This document shows positions 46,553 through 57,745 of a DNA stretch of 64,000 nucleotides, in pieces (position 1 is the first letter of the stretch; each line of letters begins with the position of its first letter). The DNA comes from Halomonas alimentaria (GTDB lineage: Bacteria; Pseudomonadota; Gammaproteobacteria; Pseudomonadales; Halomonadaceae): positions 1,390,541 to 1,454,540 of the forward strand of contig NZ_WUTT01000001.1 in assembly GCF_009902005.1 (NCBI RefSeq), read 5' to 3'. The position numbers and the translations under genes were made by a program. The notes beneath the pieces were generated by a model. That model did no database searches, was not told the DNA's origin, and worked only from the letters and a program-made list of their open reading frames with translations.

Positions 46553-47997
46553 TGTCACACCAATCGAGCCTTATTGCCGACAATATCGAGCAGTACCTGC
46601 ACGAGCACGAGAACAAGGACCTGCTGCGCTTCATCACCTGCGGCAGCGTCGATGACGGCAAGTCGACCCTGATCGGCCGGTTGCTCCACGACTCCAAGAT
46701 GATCTTCGACGATCAGCTCGCGGCGATCACCCAGGCCTCGAAGAAGAGCGGCACCACCGGCGAGGAGGTGGACCTGGCGCTGCTGGTCGACGGCCTGCAA
46801 TCCGAGCGTGAGCAGGGCATCACCATCGATGTGGCCTACCGCTTCTTCTCCACCGACCGACGCAAGTTCATCATCGCCGACACCCCGGGGCACGAGCAGT
46901 ACACCCGCAACATGGCCACCGGCGCCTCCAATGCGAGCCTCGCCATCATCCTGGTGGATGCCCGCCACGGCGTGCAGACCCAGACCCGCCGGCACAGCTT
47001 CATTGCCGACCTGCTGGGCATCCAGCACCTGGTCGTGGCGGTCAATAAGCTCGACCTGGTGGACTACTCCGAGGCGCGCTTCGAGGAGATCGTCGCCGAG
47101 TACCAGGCGATCGCCGAGAAGCTCTCCGCCCGGGACATCCGCTTCGTGCCGATCTCGGCCCTCAAGGGCGACAACGTGGTCAACCCGAGCGAGCGCATGC
47201 CCTGGTACTCCGTCGACGGCAAGCCGGGGCCGACGCTGCTCGAGCTGCTGGAGACGGTGGAGGTGAGTCGTGACCGCAACCTCACCGACCTGCGCCTGCC
47301 GGTGCAGATCGTCAACCGCCCCGACCTCGACTTCCGCGGCTATGCCGGCACCCTGGAGGCGGGACTCCTGCGCCCCGGCCAGGCCGTCAAGGTGCTGCCG
47401 TCGGGCAAGCGTTCCATGGTCGAGCGCATCGTGACCTGGGAGGGCGACCTGGAGGAGGCCTTTCCCGGTCAGGCGATCACCGTGACCCTCGCCGATGAGC
47501 TCGATATCTCACGGGGGGACTGGATCGTCGCCGATGGTGCCGAGGTGGCGCTCTCCCACGCCTTCGAGGCGGACATCGTGTGGATGCACGAGGAGCCTCT
47601 CGCGCCAGGTCGTCAGGTTGATATCCGCCTGGCGGGACGTTCGGTGGCGGGGCAGGTGAGCACCATCGACTACCAGGTGGACGTCAATACCCTGGAGCAT
47701 CACCCCGCCGAGAGGCTCGAGCTCAATACCATCGCCCGCTGCCGGGTGGCGCTTACCGCCGAGGTGGCGCTGGATGAGTACGCGCGCAGCCCCGGCACCG
47801 GCAGCTTCATCGTCATCGACCGGTTGACCAACGTCACCGTGGGGGCGGGGATGATCCGCAGCGTCGTGGAAGGTGAGGGCGAGTCGGCGAGTGCCACCGA
47901 GGTGGACTGGGCCGGCTTCGAACTGGAGCTCAACGCTCTGGTGCGCAAGTACTTCCCCCACTGGGAGACGAAGGACCTGCGTGAGCTTCTGAAGTAG
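46552..47997 (+). CDS. cysN: CysN, sulfate adenylyltransferase GTPase subunit
   Basis: GTPase that drives the energetically unfavourable CysD reaction. 481 residues from ATG 46552; the frame extends upstream into cysD but is not conserved there. EF-Tu-like motifs: P-loop [15 protein letters not shown], switch [14 protein letters not shown], and NKLD. Translation-factor-like domains 2 and 3 follow ([20 protein letters not shown]) and it ends [11 protein letters not shown]. It lacks the C-terminal APS-kinase domain of CysNC fusions, so a separate cysC is needed and is not in the window. Confidence 0.93.
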   Translation: MSHQSSLIADNIEQYLHEHENKDLLRFITCGSVDDGKSTLIGRLLHDSKMIFDDQLAAITQASKKSGTTGEEVDLALLVDGLQSEREQGITIDVAYRFFSTDRRKFIIADTPGHEQYTRNMATGASNASLAIILVDARHGVQTQTRRHSFIADLLGIQHLVVAVNKLDLVDYSEARFEEIVAEYQAIAEKLSARDIRFVPISALKGDNVVNPSERMPWYSVDGKPGPTLLELLETVEVSRDRNLTDLRLPVQIVNRPDLDFRGYAGTLEAGLLRPGQAVKVLPSGKRSMVERIVTWEGDLEEAFPGQAITVTLADELDISRGDWIVADGAEVALSHAFEADIVWMHEEPLAPGRQVDIRLAGRSVAGQVSTIDYQVDVNTLEHHPAERLELNTIARCRVALTAEVALDEYARSPGTGSFIVIDRLTNVTVGAGMIRSVVEGEGESASATEVDWAGFELELNALVRKYFPHWETKDLRELLK

Positions 47998-48126
47998 CAA
48001 TACCGCGGCTCAACTCAATCACGGTTGCCGGAACAGCCTTGAGCGATACCGGACAGTGGCCACCGGGGAAACCGGCTCTGGTAGGCTGTGTCCAAAGCGA
48101 CATAGCCGCTCCGGAGCCAACCCCTG

Positions 48127-48801
48127 ATGATTTTTCTCGCCCTTGCCCTGTTGCTGGCCCTGTTCCTGCTGCCCAACGTCTGGGCCCAGTGGGTGCTCAA
48201 GCGTCATGCCCGTGGCCGTGACGACTACCCCGGCACCGGCGCGGAGCTGGCTGACCACCTGCTGCGCCGGCTGGGCATCGAGGGGGTCAAGGTGGAGCCC
48301 ACCGAGCAGGGTGATCACTACGACCCCGTGGCGCGCCGTGTGCGGCTCTCGCCGTCCGTCTATGGCGGCCGCTCGCTCACCGCGGTCACGGTGGCGGCCC
48401 ACGAGGTGGGCCACGCCATCCAGCACCATCGGGGCTATGCGCCGCTGCTGGCGCGTTCGCGGCTGGTGGCTGTGGCCCAGAAGGCCGAGAAGCTCGGCGC
48501 GCTGCTGATGATGGCCGCCCCCTTCCTGTTCCTGCTCACCCGCCTGCCCGGCGGCCTCGCCATCGTGGTCGTCGCGGCGGTGATCAGCTTCGGCACCGCG
48601 GCACTGGTGCATCTGGTGACTCTGCCGGTCGAGTTCGACGCCAGCTTCCAGCGCGCCTTGCCGCTGCTCAAGGAGTACATCCCGCCTGGCGACATGGCCG
48701 GCGCCCGCCATGTGCTGACCGCCTGTGCCTTCACCTATGTGGCGGCGTCGCTGTCCAGCATCCTCAACCTGGGCCGCTGGCTGGTGATCCTGCGGCGTTG
48801 A
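48127..48801 (+). CDS. Membrane zinc metallopeptidase (YugP-like)
   Basis: A 224-residue membrane protein of the neutral zinc metallopeptidase family. The metal site is HEXXH in AAHEVGHAIQHH, and the third ligand is the Glu of LPVEFDAS. An N-terminal helix (FLALALLLALFLLPNVWAQW) is followed by a soluble part, two hydrophobic segments (LLMMAAPFLFLL; GLAIVVVAAVISFGTAALVH) and a C-terminal helix. Its substrates are unknown. It follows cysN after about 130 bases with no clear terminator between them. Confidence 0.82.
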   Translation: MIFLALALLLALFLLPNVWAQWVLKRHARGRDDYPGTGAELADHLLRRLGIEGVKVEPTEQGDHYDPVARRVRLSPSVYGGRSLTAVTVAAHEVGHAIQHHRGYAPLLARSRLVAVAQKAEKLGALLMMAAPFLFLLTRLPGGLAIVVVAAVISFGTAALVHLVTLPVEFDASFQRALPLLKEYIPPGDMAGARHVLTACAFTYVAASLSSILNLGRWLVILRR

Positions 48802-48848
48802 GCCAGTCCGCCGGTGGCCTTCATGATGTGATGCGGTCCATTCCAAAA

Positions 48849-48880
48849 CGCAGAAGCCGCTCCGAGGAGCGGCTTCTGCG
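48849..48880 (-). terminator. Terminator of the GlsB-type gene
   Basis: CGCAGAAGCCGCTC pairs with GAGCGGCTTCTGCG around CGAG, a 14-bp stem; leftward it is followed by TTTT. It lies between convergent genes. Confidence 0.85.
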
Positions 48881-48907
48881 TATCTGCCTGAAGCGACGAC
48901 GGACGCA

Positions 48908-49156
48908 TCACTTCCTGAGCATGCGGTAGCCGCCCAGCAGCACCAGGGCACCGATGATGGCGGTGATGAAGCTGCCCAGGCTGAAGTCGCCCATGCTGCC
49001 CATGCCGACCATGGAACCCAGCCAGCCGCCCACGAAGGCGCCGCCGATACCGATCAGGATGGTGACGATGATGCCGCCCGGGTCCTTGCCGGGCATGATC
49101 CACTTGGCCAGGACGCCGGCGATCAGGCCGAACAGAATCCATGCGAGTACACCCAT
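48908..49156 (-). CDS. GlsB/YeaQ/YmgE-family small membrane protein
   Basis: An 82-residue membrane protein with three helices rich in Gly. The family core is WILFGLIAGVLAKWIMPGKD and the second helix GIGGAFVGGWLGSMVG. Family members are linked to general stress and acid response but their action is unclear. A GGAG-like ribosome site lies before the ATG. It stands alone, with a strong terminator downstream. Confidence 0.87.
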   Translation of the reverse strand: MGVLAWILFGLIAGVLAKWIMPGKDPGGIIVTILIGIGGAFVGGWLGSMVGMGSMGDFSLGSFITAIIGALVLLGGYRMLRK

Positions 49157-49242
49157 GTAGGCTCTCCTTGCTTGAGGGAAGGGAATGGTGAGTCTGCCAT
49201 ATCTTCCAACCCAACCCTAATGGCCGCTGCAAGCTCCCGGCG

Positions 49243-50235
49243 CTATCCGGGCCGATTGGCGATGACTACTGCGCGGCGCGGGGCGGGGTAGCCTTCCCGG
49301 GTCAGAGACGGGTCGCCGGGGTCCAGGAAGTCGGCCAAGGACTGGAAGGTCATCCACTCGGTGGCGCGCTGCTCATCCGTGGTGGTTGCCGCCTCATCCA
49401 CCACCCTCACGTTGATGAAGCCACAGCGCTCGAGCCATTGGCAGAGGGCGGTGGAGGAGGGCAGGAAGTAGACGTTGGGCATGGCGGCGTAGCGCTCGCC
49501 TGGTAAGAGCACCGTGGTGGCGTCACCCTCGACGACCAGGGTCTCCAGTACCAGCTCGCCACCCGGACGCAGGGCGCCGCGGAGCTGCAGCAGGTGCTCC
49601 AGCGGCGAGGGTCGGTGGTAGAGCACTCCCATGGAGAACACCGTATCGAAGAAGCCGAGCTCCTCGGGGACGTCCTCGATGCCCACCGGCAGGAAGTGGG
49701 TGCGATGGCCATCGGCGTCGCCGACGAAGTGGCGTACCGCGCGGAACTGCCAGAAGAAACGCGGCGAGGGATCGATCACCAGCACGAAGGCCGCTCCTGC
49801 CCCCGCCATGCGCCAGGCGTGGTAGCCGCTGCCGCCGCCCACATCGAGCATGCGGCGGTCGGCCAGCGGTGCCAGGTGGGGGGCGACACGCTGCCACTTC
49901 CAGTCGGAACGCCACTCGGTGTCGATATGAATACCGGCGAGTTCGAACGGCCCCTTGCGCCAGGGGGTGAGCTTGCTGAGCAAGTTCTCGCACTGGCGGC
50001 GCCGGCTGTCTGGGAGGTCGCATTCCACCGTGATGGTATCGGCATCCAGACGCACCTCGCGCTCCTCGGGAAGCACCGGCAGCTTGGCTACCGCCTTCTC
50101 CCAGGCGGGCAGGTCGCCGTAGCGCTTGCGGTCTAGCCCGCGGGCGAGCTGCTCGGGTAGCCGGGCCAGCCAGGTGTCGAGGCCCTGGTCGAGGAAGGCC
50201 TGGTAGAGGTCGCGATGTTCGGCGGGTATCGGCAC
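49243..50235 (-). CDS. cmoB: CmoB, tRNA U34 carboxymethyltransferase
   Basis: Transfers the carboxymethyl group from carboxy-SAM to 5-hydroxyuridine 34 of tRNA. 330 residues from GTG at 50235, with AGGAGA eight bases upstream; a longer frame extends into cmoA. Marks: LTPWRKGPFELAGIHIDTEW, then RSDWKWQRVAPHL, motif I LDVGGGSGYHAWRMAGAG, TVFSMGVLYHRPSPLEHLLQ and the C-terminal ADFLDPGDPSLTREGYPAPR. It follows cmoA with a two-base gap, so the carboxy-SAM maker and user are co-translated. Confidence 0.94.
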   Translation of the reverse strand: MPIPAEHRDLYQAFLDQGLDTWLARLPEQLARGLDRKRYGDLPAWEKAVAKLPVLPEEREVRLDADTITVECDLPDSRRRQCENLLSKLTPWRKGPFELAGIHIDTEWRSDWKWQRVAPHLAPLADRRMLDVGGGSGYHAWRMAGAGAAFVLVIDPSPRFFWQFRAVRHFVGDADGHRTHFLPVGIEDVPEELGFFDTVFSMGVLYHRPSPLEHLLQLRGALRPGGELVLETLVVEGDATTVLLPGERYAAMPNVYFLPSSTALCQWLERCGFINVRVVDEAATTTDEQRATEWMTFQSLADFLDPGDPSLTREGYPAPRRAVVIANRPG

Positions 50236-50237
50236 CC

Positions 50238-51035
50238 TCAGGTCTCCTGTGACGTGGGGGAAGCGGTGTCCTTGAAGGCCTCGTTCTTGAACGCCCCGTC
50301 CTTGAACGCCACGACGGAGGCGAAGTTGAGCAGCTGGAACCAGGTATGGCTGCGCGAGAAGCCGGCCCTGGCCAGGCGGGCATGGTGCGCGTCCAGGGTG
50401 TCGGGGACCAGCACGTTCTCCAGCGCCGTGCGCTTCTGGCTGATCTCCAGGTCGCTGTAGCCGTTGGCGCGCTTGAAGTCGTGGTAGCGCTCTACCAGCC
50501 AGGCGTTCTCCTGTTCGTCGCAGGCCTGGATCTTCTCCGAGAGCACCAGCACGCCGCCGGGCTCCAGCGCCTCGAAGAGCCGGGTCATCAGCGCCTCGCG
50601 GTCCTCCGGAGGCAGGAACTGCAGGGTGAAGTTGAGCACGATCATGCCGGCCGGCTGGTAATCGAGGCGCCGGATGTCGCCTTCGAGCACTTCCATGGCA
50701 TGCTCGGGGCACTCGGCGGTTAGGGTCTCCCGGGCTCGGGCCACCATGGCCGGCGAGAGGTCCACACCGGTGTAGCGAAAGGCGTCCGGGGCGAGCTGGC
50801 CGGCCAGGGCCAGGCCGCCGGCGCCCAGCGAGCAGCCCAGATCGTAGACCCGGGCGCCGTGACGCAGGTGGCGGCGGGCGATCAGCCCCAGCATTCCCAG
50901 TATCTGCCCGTAGCCCGGCACCGAGCGACGGATCATGTCGGGAAAGCAGGCGACTACCCGCTCGTCGAAGGAGAAGCGTGCCACCCGGTCGAGGGGTGTC
51001 GAAAAGATCGCGTCACGGTAAGATGCGTCACTCAT
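50238..51035 (-). CDS. cmoA: CmoA, carboxy-SAM synthase
   Basis: Makes carboxy-S-adenosyl-methionine from SAM and prephenate for CmoB. 265 residues. Family blocks: [20 protein letters not shown], the SAM site [29 protein letters not shown], and [14 protein letters not shown]. Normal CmoA ends soon after the FNFxSxxA block (here [13 protein letters not shown]). This one has a tail of about 20 residues with repeats of [15 protein letters not shown] coded by three 15-base tandem units (about 50268-50312). The tail is likely disordered and of recent slippage origin. Confidence 0.93.
   Translation of the reverse strand: MSDASYRDAIFSTPLDRVARFSFDERVVACFPDMIRRSVPGYGQILGMLGLIARRHLRHGARVYDLGCSLGAGGLALAGQLAPDAFRYTGVDLSPAMVARARETLTAECPEHAMEVLEGDIRRLDYQPAGMIVLNFTLQFLPPEDREALMTRLFEALEPGGVLVLSEKIQACDEQENAWLVERYHDFKRANGYSDLEISQKRTALENVLVPDTLDAHHARLARAGFSRSHTWFQLLNFASVVAFKDGAFKNEAFKDTASPTSQET
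50268..50312 (-). repeat. 15-base tandem repeat in the cmoA 3' end
   Basis: Three units of about 15 bases of the form TCCTTGAA(C/G)GCC plus three variable bases (plus strand) encode [10 protein letters not shown] and FKDTA. It sits in the frame of cmoA and lengthens the protein tail. Confidence 0.7.
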
Positions 51036-51118
51036 GATCGGGCCAGAAATGCGGGAACGGGCGCCATTCTACGCGTGCCGTCCCGCCCCCGCATCCGCCG
51101 CTTTCAAGGAGGACAAGG

Positions 51119-52777
51119 ATGATCGACGAGAGCGCCGCCTGGCGTGAGCTCGAGGCCCATGCCGGCAAGCTGGGCCGACGCCACCTGCGCGAGCTGTTTG
51201 CCGCGGAGTCGGACCGCCAGCCGCGCTTCACCCGCCACGCCGCAGGTCTCACCCTGGACCTCTCCAAGCAGCGCTGGTCCGCCGAGACCCTGGAACACCT
51301 GCTGGCGCTGGCCGAGCAGGCCGAGGTGCCCGCCGCCATCGGCCGGCTGCTCGACGGCGAGCGGGTCAACGTCAGCGAGGATCGCCCGGCGCTGCACACT
51401 GCCCTGCGCCTGCCTGCCGATGCTTCCCTGGTGGTGGAGGGCGAGGATCTGGTGCCCGGGGTGCATCGTACCCTGGAGCACATGGCCGCCATGGTGGAGC
51501 GCTTCCACGCTGGGCAGTGGCGCGGCGCCACCGGGAGGGCGATCCGTGATGTGGTCAACCTGGGGGTGGGTGGCTCCGATCTGGGTCCGTTGATGGTGAC
51601 CCACGCCCTGTCCGACTATCGCCCGGATGACGTACATCCCGTCGAGGTGCACTTCGCCTCCACCATGGACGGCTCCCAGCTGGCCGACTACCTGCGGCGG
51701 CTCAACCCCGAGACCACGCTCTTCGTGCTGTCGTCGAAGTCCTTCACCACCATCGACACCCTCTCCAACGCCAATACCGCCCGCGACTGGCTGATGGGGC
51801 GCCTGGCGGGAGCGGAGGGCGTTGACGCCGAGCTGATCATGCGTCAGCACTTCATCGGCGTCTCGGCCAGCGCCGAGAAGATGGGCGAGTGGGGCATCGA
51901 CCCGGCCCACCGTCTCGAGTTCTGGGAATGGGTCGGCGGGCGCTACTCGCTGTGGGGGGCGATCGGCCTGCCCATTGCGCTGATGGTGGGCATGGACAAC
52001 TTCCGCGCCCTGCTGGCCGGCGCTCATGCCATGGATCGCCACTTTCGCGAGGCGCCCCTGGCCGATAACCTGCCGGTGCTGCTGGCCCTGGCGGGGATCT
52101 GGAACGCCAACTTCCTGGATATCCGCGCCCACTCCATCCTGCCCTACGACGGCCGCCTGGAGTACTTCGCCGCCTATCTCGAACAGCTGGAGATGGAGTC
52201 CAACGGCAAGTCGGTGACCCACGATGGTCGCGAGGTGAACTACGCCACCTGCCCGGTGCTGTGGGGGCAGCTCGGCCCCAACGCCCAGCACGCCTTCTAT
52301 CAGCTGCTGCACCAGGGCACCCAGGCGGTGGAGTGCGACTTCATCGCCCCGCTCCGGCGCTATGACGATGTCGAAGATGCCGCCACTCGCGAGCACCTCA
52401 AGGGCCAGCACCGGCTGACGCTGGCCAACTGCTTCGCCCAGTCCCGAGTGCTGATGCTGGGCGACGATGCCATCGCCGACGATGGCCCGCGCCCGGGCCA
52501 CAAGCGCTATCGCGGCAATCAACCCTCCAGCACCCTGCTGCTCGATGAGCTCACCCCGGCCACCCTGGGGGCGCTGATCGCGCTCTATGAGCACAAGGTG
52601 TTCGTCCAGGCGACCATCTGGGGCATCAACCCCTTCGACCAGTGGGGCGTTGAACTGGGCAAGAAGATTGCCGGGGAGACCCAGCGTATCCTCGAGAGCC
52701 ACCAGGGCCTCGCGTCCATGGACGCCTCCACCCGGGCACTGATCGAGGCGGCCTGGGCGGCGGAGGAGTCTCCATGA
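51119..52777 (+). CDS. pgi: Pgi, glucose-6-phosphate isomerase
   Basis: Interconverts glucose-6-phosphate and fructose-6-phosphate. The 552-residue enzyme carries both PGI signatures: VGGRYSLWGAIGLPIAL and GINPFDQWGVELGK. GVGGSDLGPLMV is the phosphate-binding loop, and the SSKSFTTIDTLSNA and MESNGKSV blocks complete the site. The ATG at 51119 has a good AAGGAGGA site. It diverges from cmoAB; the 83-base gap holds both promoters. Confidence 0.95.
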   Translation: MIDESAAWRELEAHAGKLGRRHLRELFAAESDRQPRFTRHAAGLTLDLSKQRWSAETLEHLLALAEQAEVPAAIGRLLDGERVNVSEDRPALHTALRLPADASLVVEGEDLVPGVHRTLEHMAAMVERFHAGQWRGATGRAIRDVVNLGVGGSDLGPLMVTHALSDYRPDDVHPVEVHFASTMDGSQLADYLRRLNPETTLFVLSSKSFTTIDTLSNANTARDWLMGRLAGAEGVDAELIMRQHFIGVSASAEKMGEWGIDPAHRLEFWEWVGGRYSLWGAIGLPIALMVGMDNFRALLAGAHAMDRHFREAPLADNLPVLLALAGIWNANFLDIRAHSILPYDGRLEYFAAYLEQLEMESNGKSVTHDGREVNYATCPVLWGQLGPNAQHAFYQLLHQGTQAVECDFIAPLRRYDDVEDAATREHLKGQHRLTLANCFAQSRVLMLGDDAIADDGPRPGHKRYRGNQPSSTLLLDELTPATLGALIALYEHKVFVQATIWGINPFDQWGVELGKKIAGETQRILESHQGLASMDASTRALIEAAWAAEESP

Positions 52778-52805
52778 TGCTGGCTACCCATACAGGTGTT
52801 AGGGT

Positions 52806-53432
52806 ATGCTGAGTGCGCCACGGCGGGGTCGCCCGGCCAGCGGCGTGCTCTATCTGCACGGCTTCAATAGCGGGGCCGACTCGCCCAAAGGGGTGCTGAT
52901 GCGCCGCGCCTGCGAGGCCTTGGGAGTGCCCTGTATTACCCCCCAGCTGCCGCACCGCCCCGGTGCGGCGCTGGCACTGGCCGAATCGCGCCTGGCCGAG
53001 CTGGGGGAGCGCCCGCTGGTCGCGGGCAGCTCCATGGGCGGCTTCCTGGCCACCTGCCTGGCCGAGCGCCACGACCTCGATGGCGTGCTGATCAACCCGG
53101 CGGTGCGCCCGGCGGACCTGGTGGCCGAATGGGTGGGCGAGCGCTTCGCCAACGAGCATACCGGCGAGCGCTTCACCATCGGCCGCCAGCACCTGGCCGA
53201 GCTGGCGGCGCTGACGCCCGAGGCGGTCACCCCGGAGCGCTACCTGCTGCTGCTGGGCAGCGCCGATGAGGTGCTCGACCCGGCGCATGCCTTCACGCTC
53301 TATCGCGGCGCGCGGACCCTGCTGCACCCCGGGGCCGACCACGCCTTCACGGTGCTCTCCCGGCACTTGCCGGCGGTGCTGGCCCATGGCGGCCATGCCT
53401 TGCCGCCGGAGTGGCAGGCCAGCCAACACTAA
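52806..53432 (+). CDS. yqiA: YqiA-like esterase
   Basis: A 208-residue alpha/beta-hydrolase of the UPF0227/YqiA group, reported as an esterase in E. coli. It has LYLHGFNSG near the N-terminus, the nucleophile elbow GSSMGGFLA, the acid in LGSADEVLD, and the catalytic His in GADHAF. It comes just before parE, the same as in E. coli (cpdA-yqiA-parE). It follows pgi after 28 bases and may be read from the pgi promoter. Confidence 0.85.
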   Translation: MLSAPRRGRPASGVLYLHGFNSGADSPKGVLMRRACEALGVPCITPQLPHRPGAALALAESRLAELGERPLVAGSSMGGFLATCLAERHDLDGVLINPAVRPADLVAEWVGERFANEHTGERFTIGRQHLAELAALTPEAVTPERYLLLLGSADEVLDPAHAFTLYRGARTLLHPGADHAFTVLSRHLPAVLAHGGHALPPEWQASQH

Positions 53433-55328
<1,896 letters not shown>

Positions 55329-55334
55329 CCCCCT

Positions 55335-57596
55335 ATGACCATGGATATCCAGGTAGCGGAGGGCGACGTCGAGCGCCTCTCGCTGCGCGAATACACCGAG
55401 AAGGCGTACCTCGACTACTCGATGTACGTCATCCTCGACCGGGCGCTGCCGCATATCGGCGACGGCATGAAGCCTGTGCAGCGGCGCATCGTCTACGCCA
55501 TGCGCGAGCTGGCCCTCAATGCCAGCGCCAAGTACAAGAAGTCGGCGCGTACCGTCGGCGACGTGCTGGGCAAGTTCCACCCCCATGGCGACAGCGCTTG
55601 CTACGAGGCGATGGTGCTGATGGCCCAGCCGTTCAGCTACCGCTACCCGCTGGTGGATGGCCAGGGTAACTGGGGCAGCCCCGACGACCCCAAGTCGTTC
55701 GCCGCCATGCGCTATACCGAGGCGAGGCTGTCGAAGTTCGCCGAGGTGCTGCTCGCCGAGCTGGGCCAGGGCACCGTGGACTGGACCCCGAACTTCGATG
55801 GCACCATGAACGAGCCGGTGGTGTTGCCGGCGCGCCTCCCCCACGTGCTGCTCAACGGCGGCACCGGCATTGCCGTGGGCATGGCCACCGATATCCCGCC
55901 CCACAACGTGAACGAGGTGGTCGAGGCCACCTGTCACTTGCTGCGCCACCCCGAGGCCACCACCGCCGACCTGGTCCAGCACCTGCCGGCACCGGACTTT
56001 CCCACCGAGGCGGAGATCATCACGCCCCGGGCGGATCTGCGAAAGGTCTACGAGAGCGGGCGTGGCTCGGTGAAGCTGCGCGCCCGCTACGTGATGGAGG
56101 AGGGCAGCATCGTGGTGACTGCGCTGCCCTACCAGGTCAGCGGGGCCAAGATCCTCGAGCAGATCGCCGCCCAGATGCAGGCCAAGAAGCTGCCCATGGT
56201 GGCCGACCTGCGCGACGAGTCGACCCACGAGGAGCCGACCCGGCTGGTGATCGAGCCGCGCTCCAACCGCGTCGATATCGAGGCACTGATGGCGCACCTG
56301 TTCGCCACCACCGACCTCGAGAAGAACATCCGCGTCAACATGAACGTGATCGGCCTGGACGGCCGCCCGCGGGTCATGGCGCTGCCCGATATGCTCGGCG
56401 AGTGGCTGCGCTTCCGCCGCTCCACGGTGCGCCGGCGCCTGGAACACCGCCTGGGCAAGGTGGAGGACCGCCTGCACCTGCTCGAGGGCCTGCTGATCGC
56501 CTACCTCAATATCGACGAGGTGATTCGCATCATCCGTGAGGAGGACGCGCCCAAGCCCGCGCTGATGGAGGCCTTCGGTCTCAGCGACCGCCAGGCCGAG
56601 GCGATCCTCGAGCTGCGCCTGCGCCACCTGGCCAAGCTCGAGGAGATGAAGATCCGCGGCGAGCAGGAGGAGCTCGAGGCCGAGCGCGTTCGTCTTCAGG
56701 AGCTGCTCGGCAACGAGGCCAAGCTCACCGATCTGATCGAGGAGGAGCTGCGCGCTGCCGCCGAGGCCCATGGCGATTCCCGACGCTCGCCGATCGTCGA
56801 ACGCGAGGAGGCCCGGGCGCTCTCCGAGGTGGAGCTGGTGGGCGCCGACCCGGTCACCGTGGTGCTCTCCGAGAAGGGCTGGATCCGTAGCGCCAAGGGC
56901 CACGAGATCGACCCCGCCGGGCTCTCCTACAAGGCCGGAGACCGCTTCGCGCTGGCCGCCCGGGGCAAGACCAACCAGCCGCTGGTGCTGCTCGATGACA
57001 CCGGTCGCGCCTATACCCTGCAGGCCCACAACCTCCCCAGCGCGAGGGGCCAGGGCGAGCCGGTCACCAGCCGGGTCAACGTGGTCGCCGGTGCCCATAT
57101 GGCCGGAGTGATGCTGGCACCGCCGTCCACCCGGTACCTGCTCGGCTCTGACGGCGGCTATGGCTTCGTGGCCCGGCTCGAGGAGCTGGTCGGCAAGAAC
57201 AAGTCCGGCAAGTCGGTGCTGACGGTGCCCAAGGGATGCAACGTGCTGCCGCCGGTGGCGGTACCGGAGGGCGCGGAGGTGCTGGTCGCCGCGGTCTCCA
57301 ACGAGGGGCGCCTGCTGCTGTTCCCGCTGGCGGAGCTGCCGGAGATGGCCAAGGGCAAGGGCAACAAGATGATCGATATCCCCGGCCCCCGCGCGGCGCG
57401 GCGCGAGGAGTTCGTGCGCGACCTGGTGGTGCTGCCGGAGGGCGCGGCGCTGGTGGTGCATGCCGGCAAGCGCCACCTGACCCTCAAGGCCGACGATCTC
57501 GCGTATTATCTCGGTGAGCGCGGCCGGCGCGGCAGCAAGTTGCCCCGCGGGCTACAGAAGGTCGACAGGTTGGAAGCGCTGAACGGCGACAGCTGA
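55335..57596 (+). CDS. parC: ParC, topoisomerase IV subunit A
   Basis: DNA-breaking subunit of topoisomerase IV. 753 residues. The catalytic Tyr is Y127 ([10 protein letters not shown]). The quinolone-resistance region [17 protein letters not shown] keeps the susceptible-type Ser and Glu. A coiled-coil tower region ([20 protein letters not shown]) precedes a C-terminal beta-pinwheel (about 500-740) shorter than in GyrA; the GyrA box is absent, as expected for ParC. It is co-transcribed with parE. A palindrome repeat element follows. Confidence 0.96.
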   Translation: MTMDIQVAEGDVERLSLREYTEKAYLDYSMYVILDRALPHIGDGMKPVQRRIVYAMRELALNASAKYKKSARTVGDVLGKFHPHGDSACYEAMVLMAQPFSYRYPLVDGQGNWGSPDDPKSFAAMRYTEARLSKFAEVLLAELGQGTVDWTPNFDGTMNEPVVLPARLPHVLLNGGTGIAVGMATDIPPHNVNEVVEATCHLLRHPEATTADLVQHLPAPDFPTEAEIITPRADLRKVYESGRGSVKLRARYVMEEGSIVVTALPYQVSGAKILEQIAAQMQAKKLPMVADLRDESTHEEPTRLVIEPRSNRVDIEALMAHLFATTDLEKNIRVNMNVIGLDGRPRVMALPDMLGEWLRFRRSTVRRRLEHRLGKVEDRLHLLEGLLIAYLNIDEVIRIIREEDAPKPALMEAFGLSDRQAEAILELRLRHLAKLEEMKIRGEQEELEAERVRLQELLGNEAKLTDLIEEELRAAAEAHGDSRRSPIVEREEARALSEVELVGADPVTVVLSEKGWIRSAKGHEIDPAGLSYKAGDRFALAARGKTNQPLVLLDDTGRAYTLQAHNLPSARGQGEPVTSRVNVVAGAHMAGVMLAPPSTRYLLGSDGGYGFVARLEELVGKNKSGKSVLTVPKGCNVLPPVAVPEGAEVLVAAVSNEGRLLLFPLAELPEMAKGKGNKMIDIPGPRAARREEFVRDLVVLPEGAALVVHAGKRHLTLKADDLAYYLGERGRRGSKLPRGLQKVDRLEALNGDS

Positions 57597-57606
57597 CAAG
57601 ATGGTG

Positions 57607-57720
57607 CCGCGGCGCCGGGGATAGGCCGTAGAGGAGGTCCTACGCCAGGGATGGCGTCGGTAGCGCCCATGGAAGGGTTCACAGCGCCTCCTCGAAGGCC
57701 TGTCGCCGGATCAGCCGCGG
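57607..57720 (+). repeat. Imperfect-palindrome repeat element, copy 2
   Basis: Bounded by CCGCGGCGCCGGGGATAGGC and CGCCGGATCAGCCGCGG. CCGGGGATAGGCC at the left is an 11-of-13 match to the reverse complement of GGCCTGTCGCCGG at the right. The inside has further hairpins such as TACGCCAGGGATGGCGT. About 80-85% like copy 3 by eye. It fills most of the parC-serB gap. Confidence 0.8.
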
Positions 57721-57745
57721 AAACGAGAGAGCTCCTGAGGCAACC

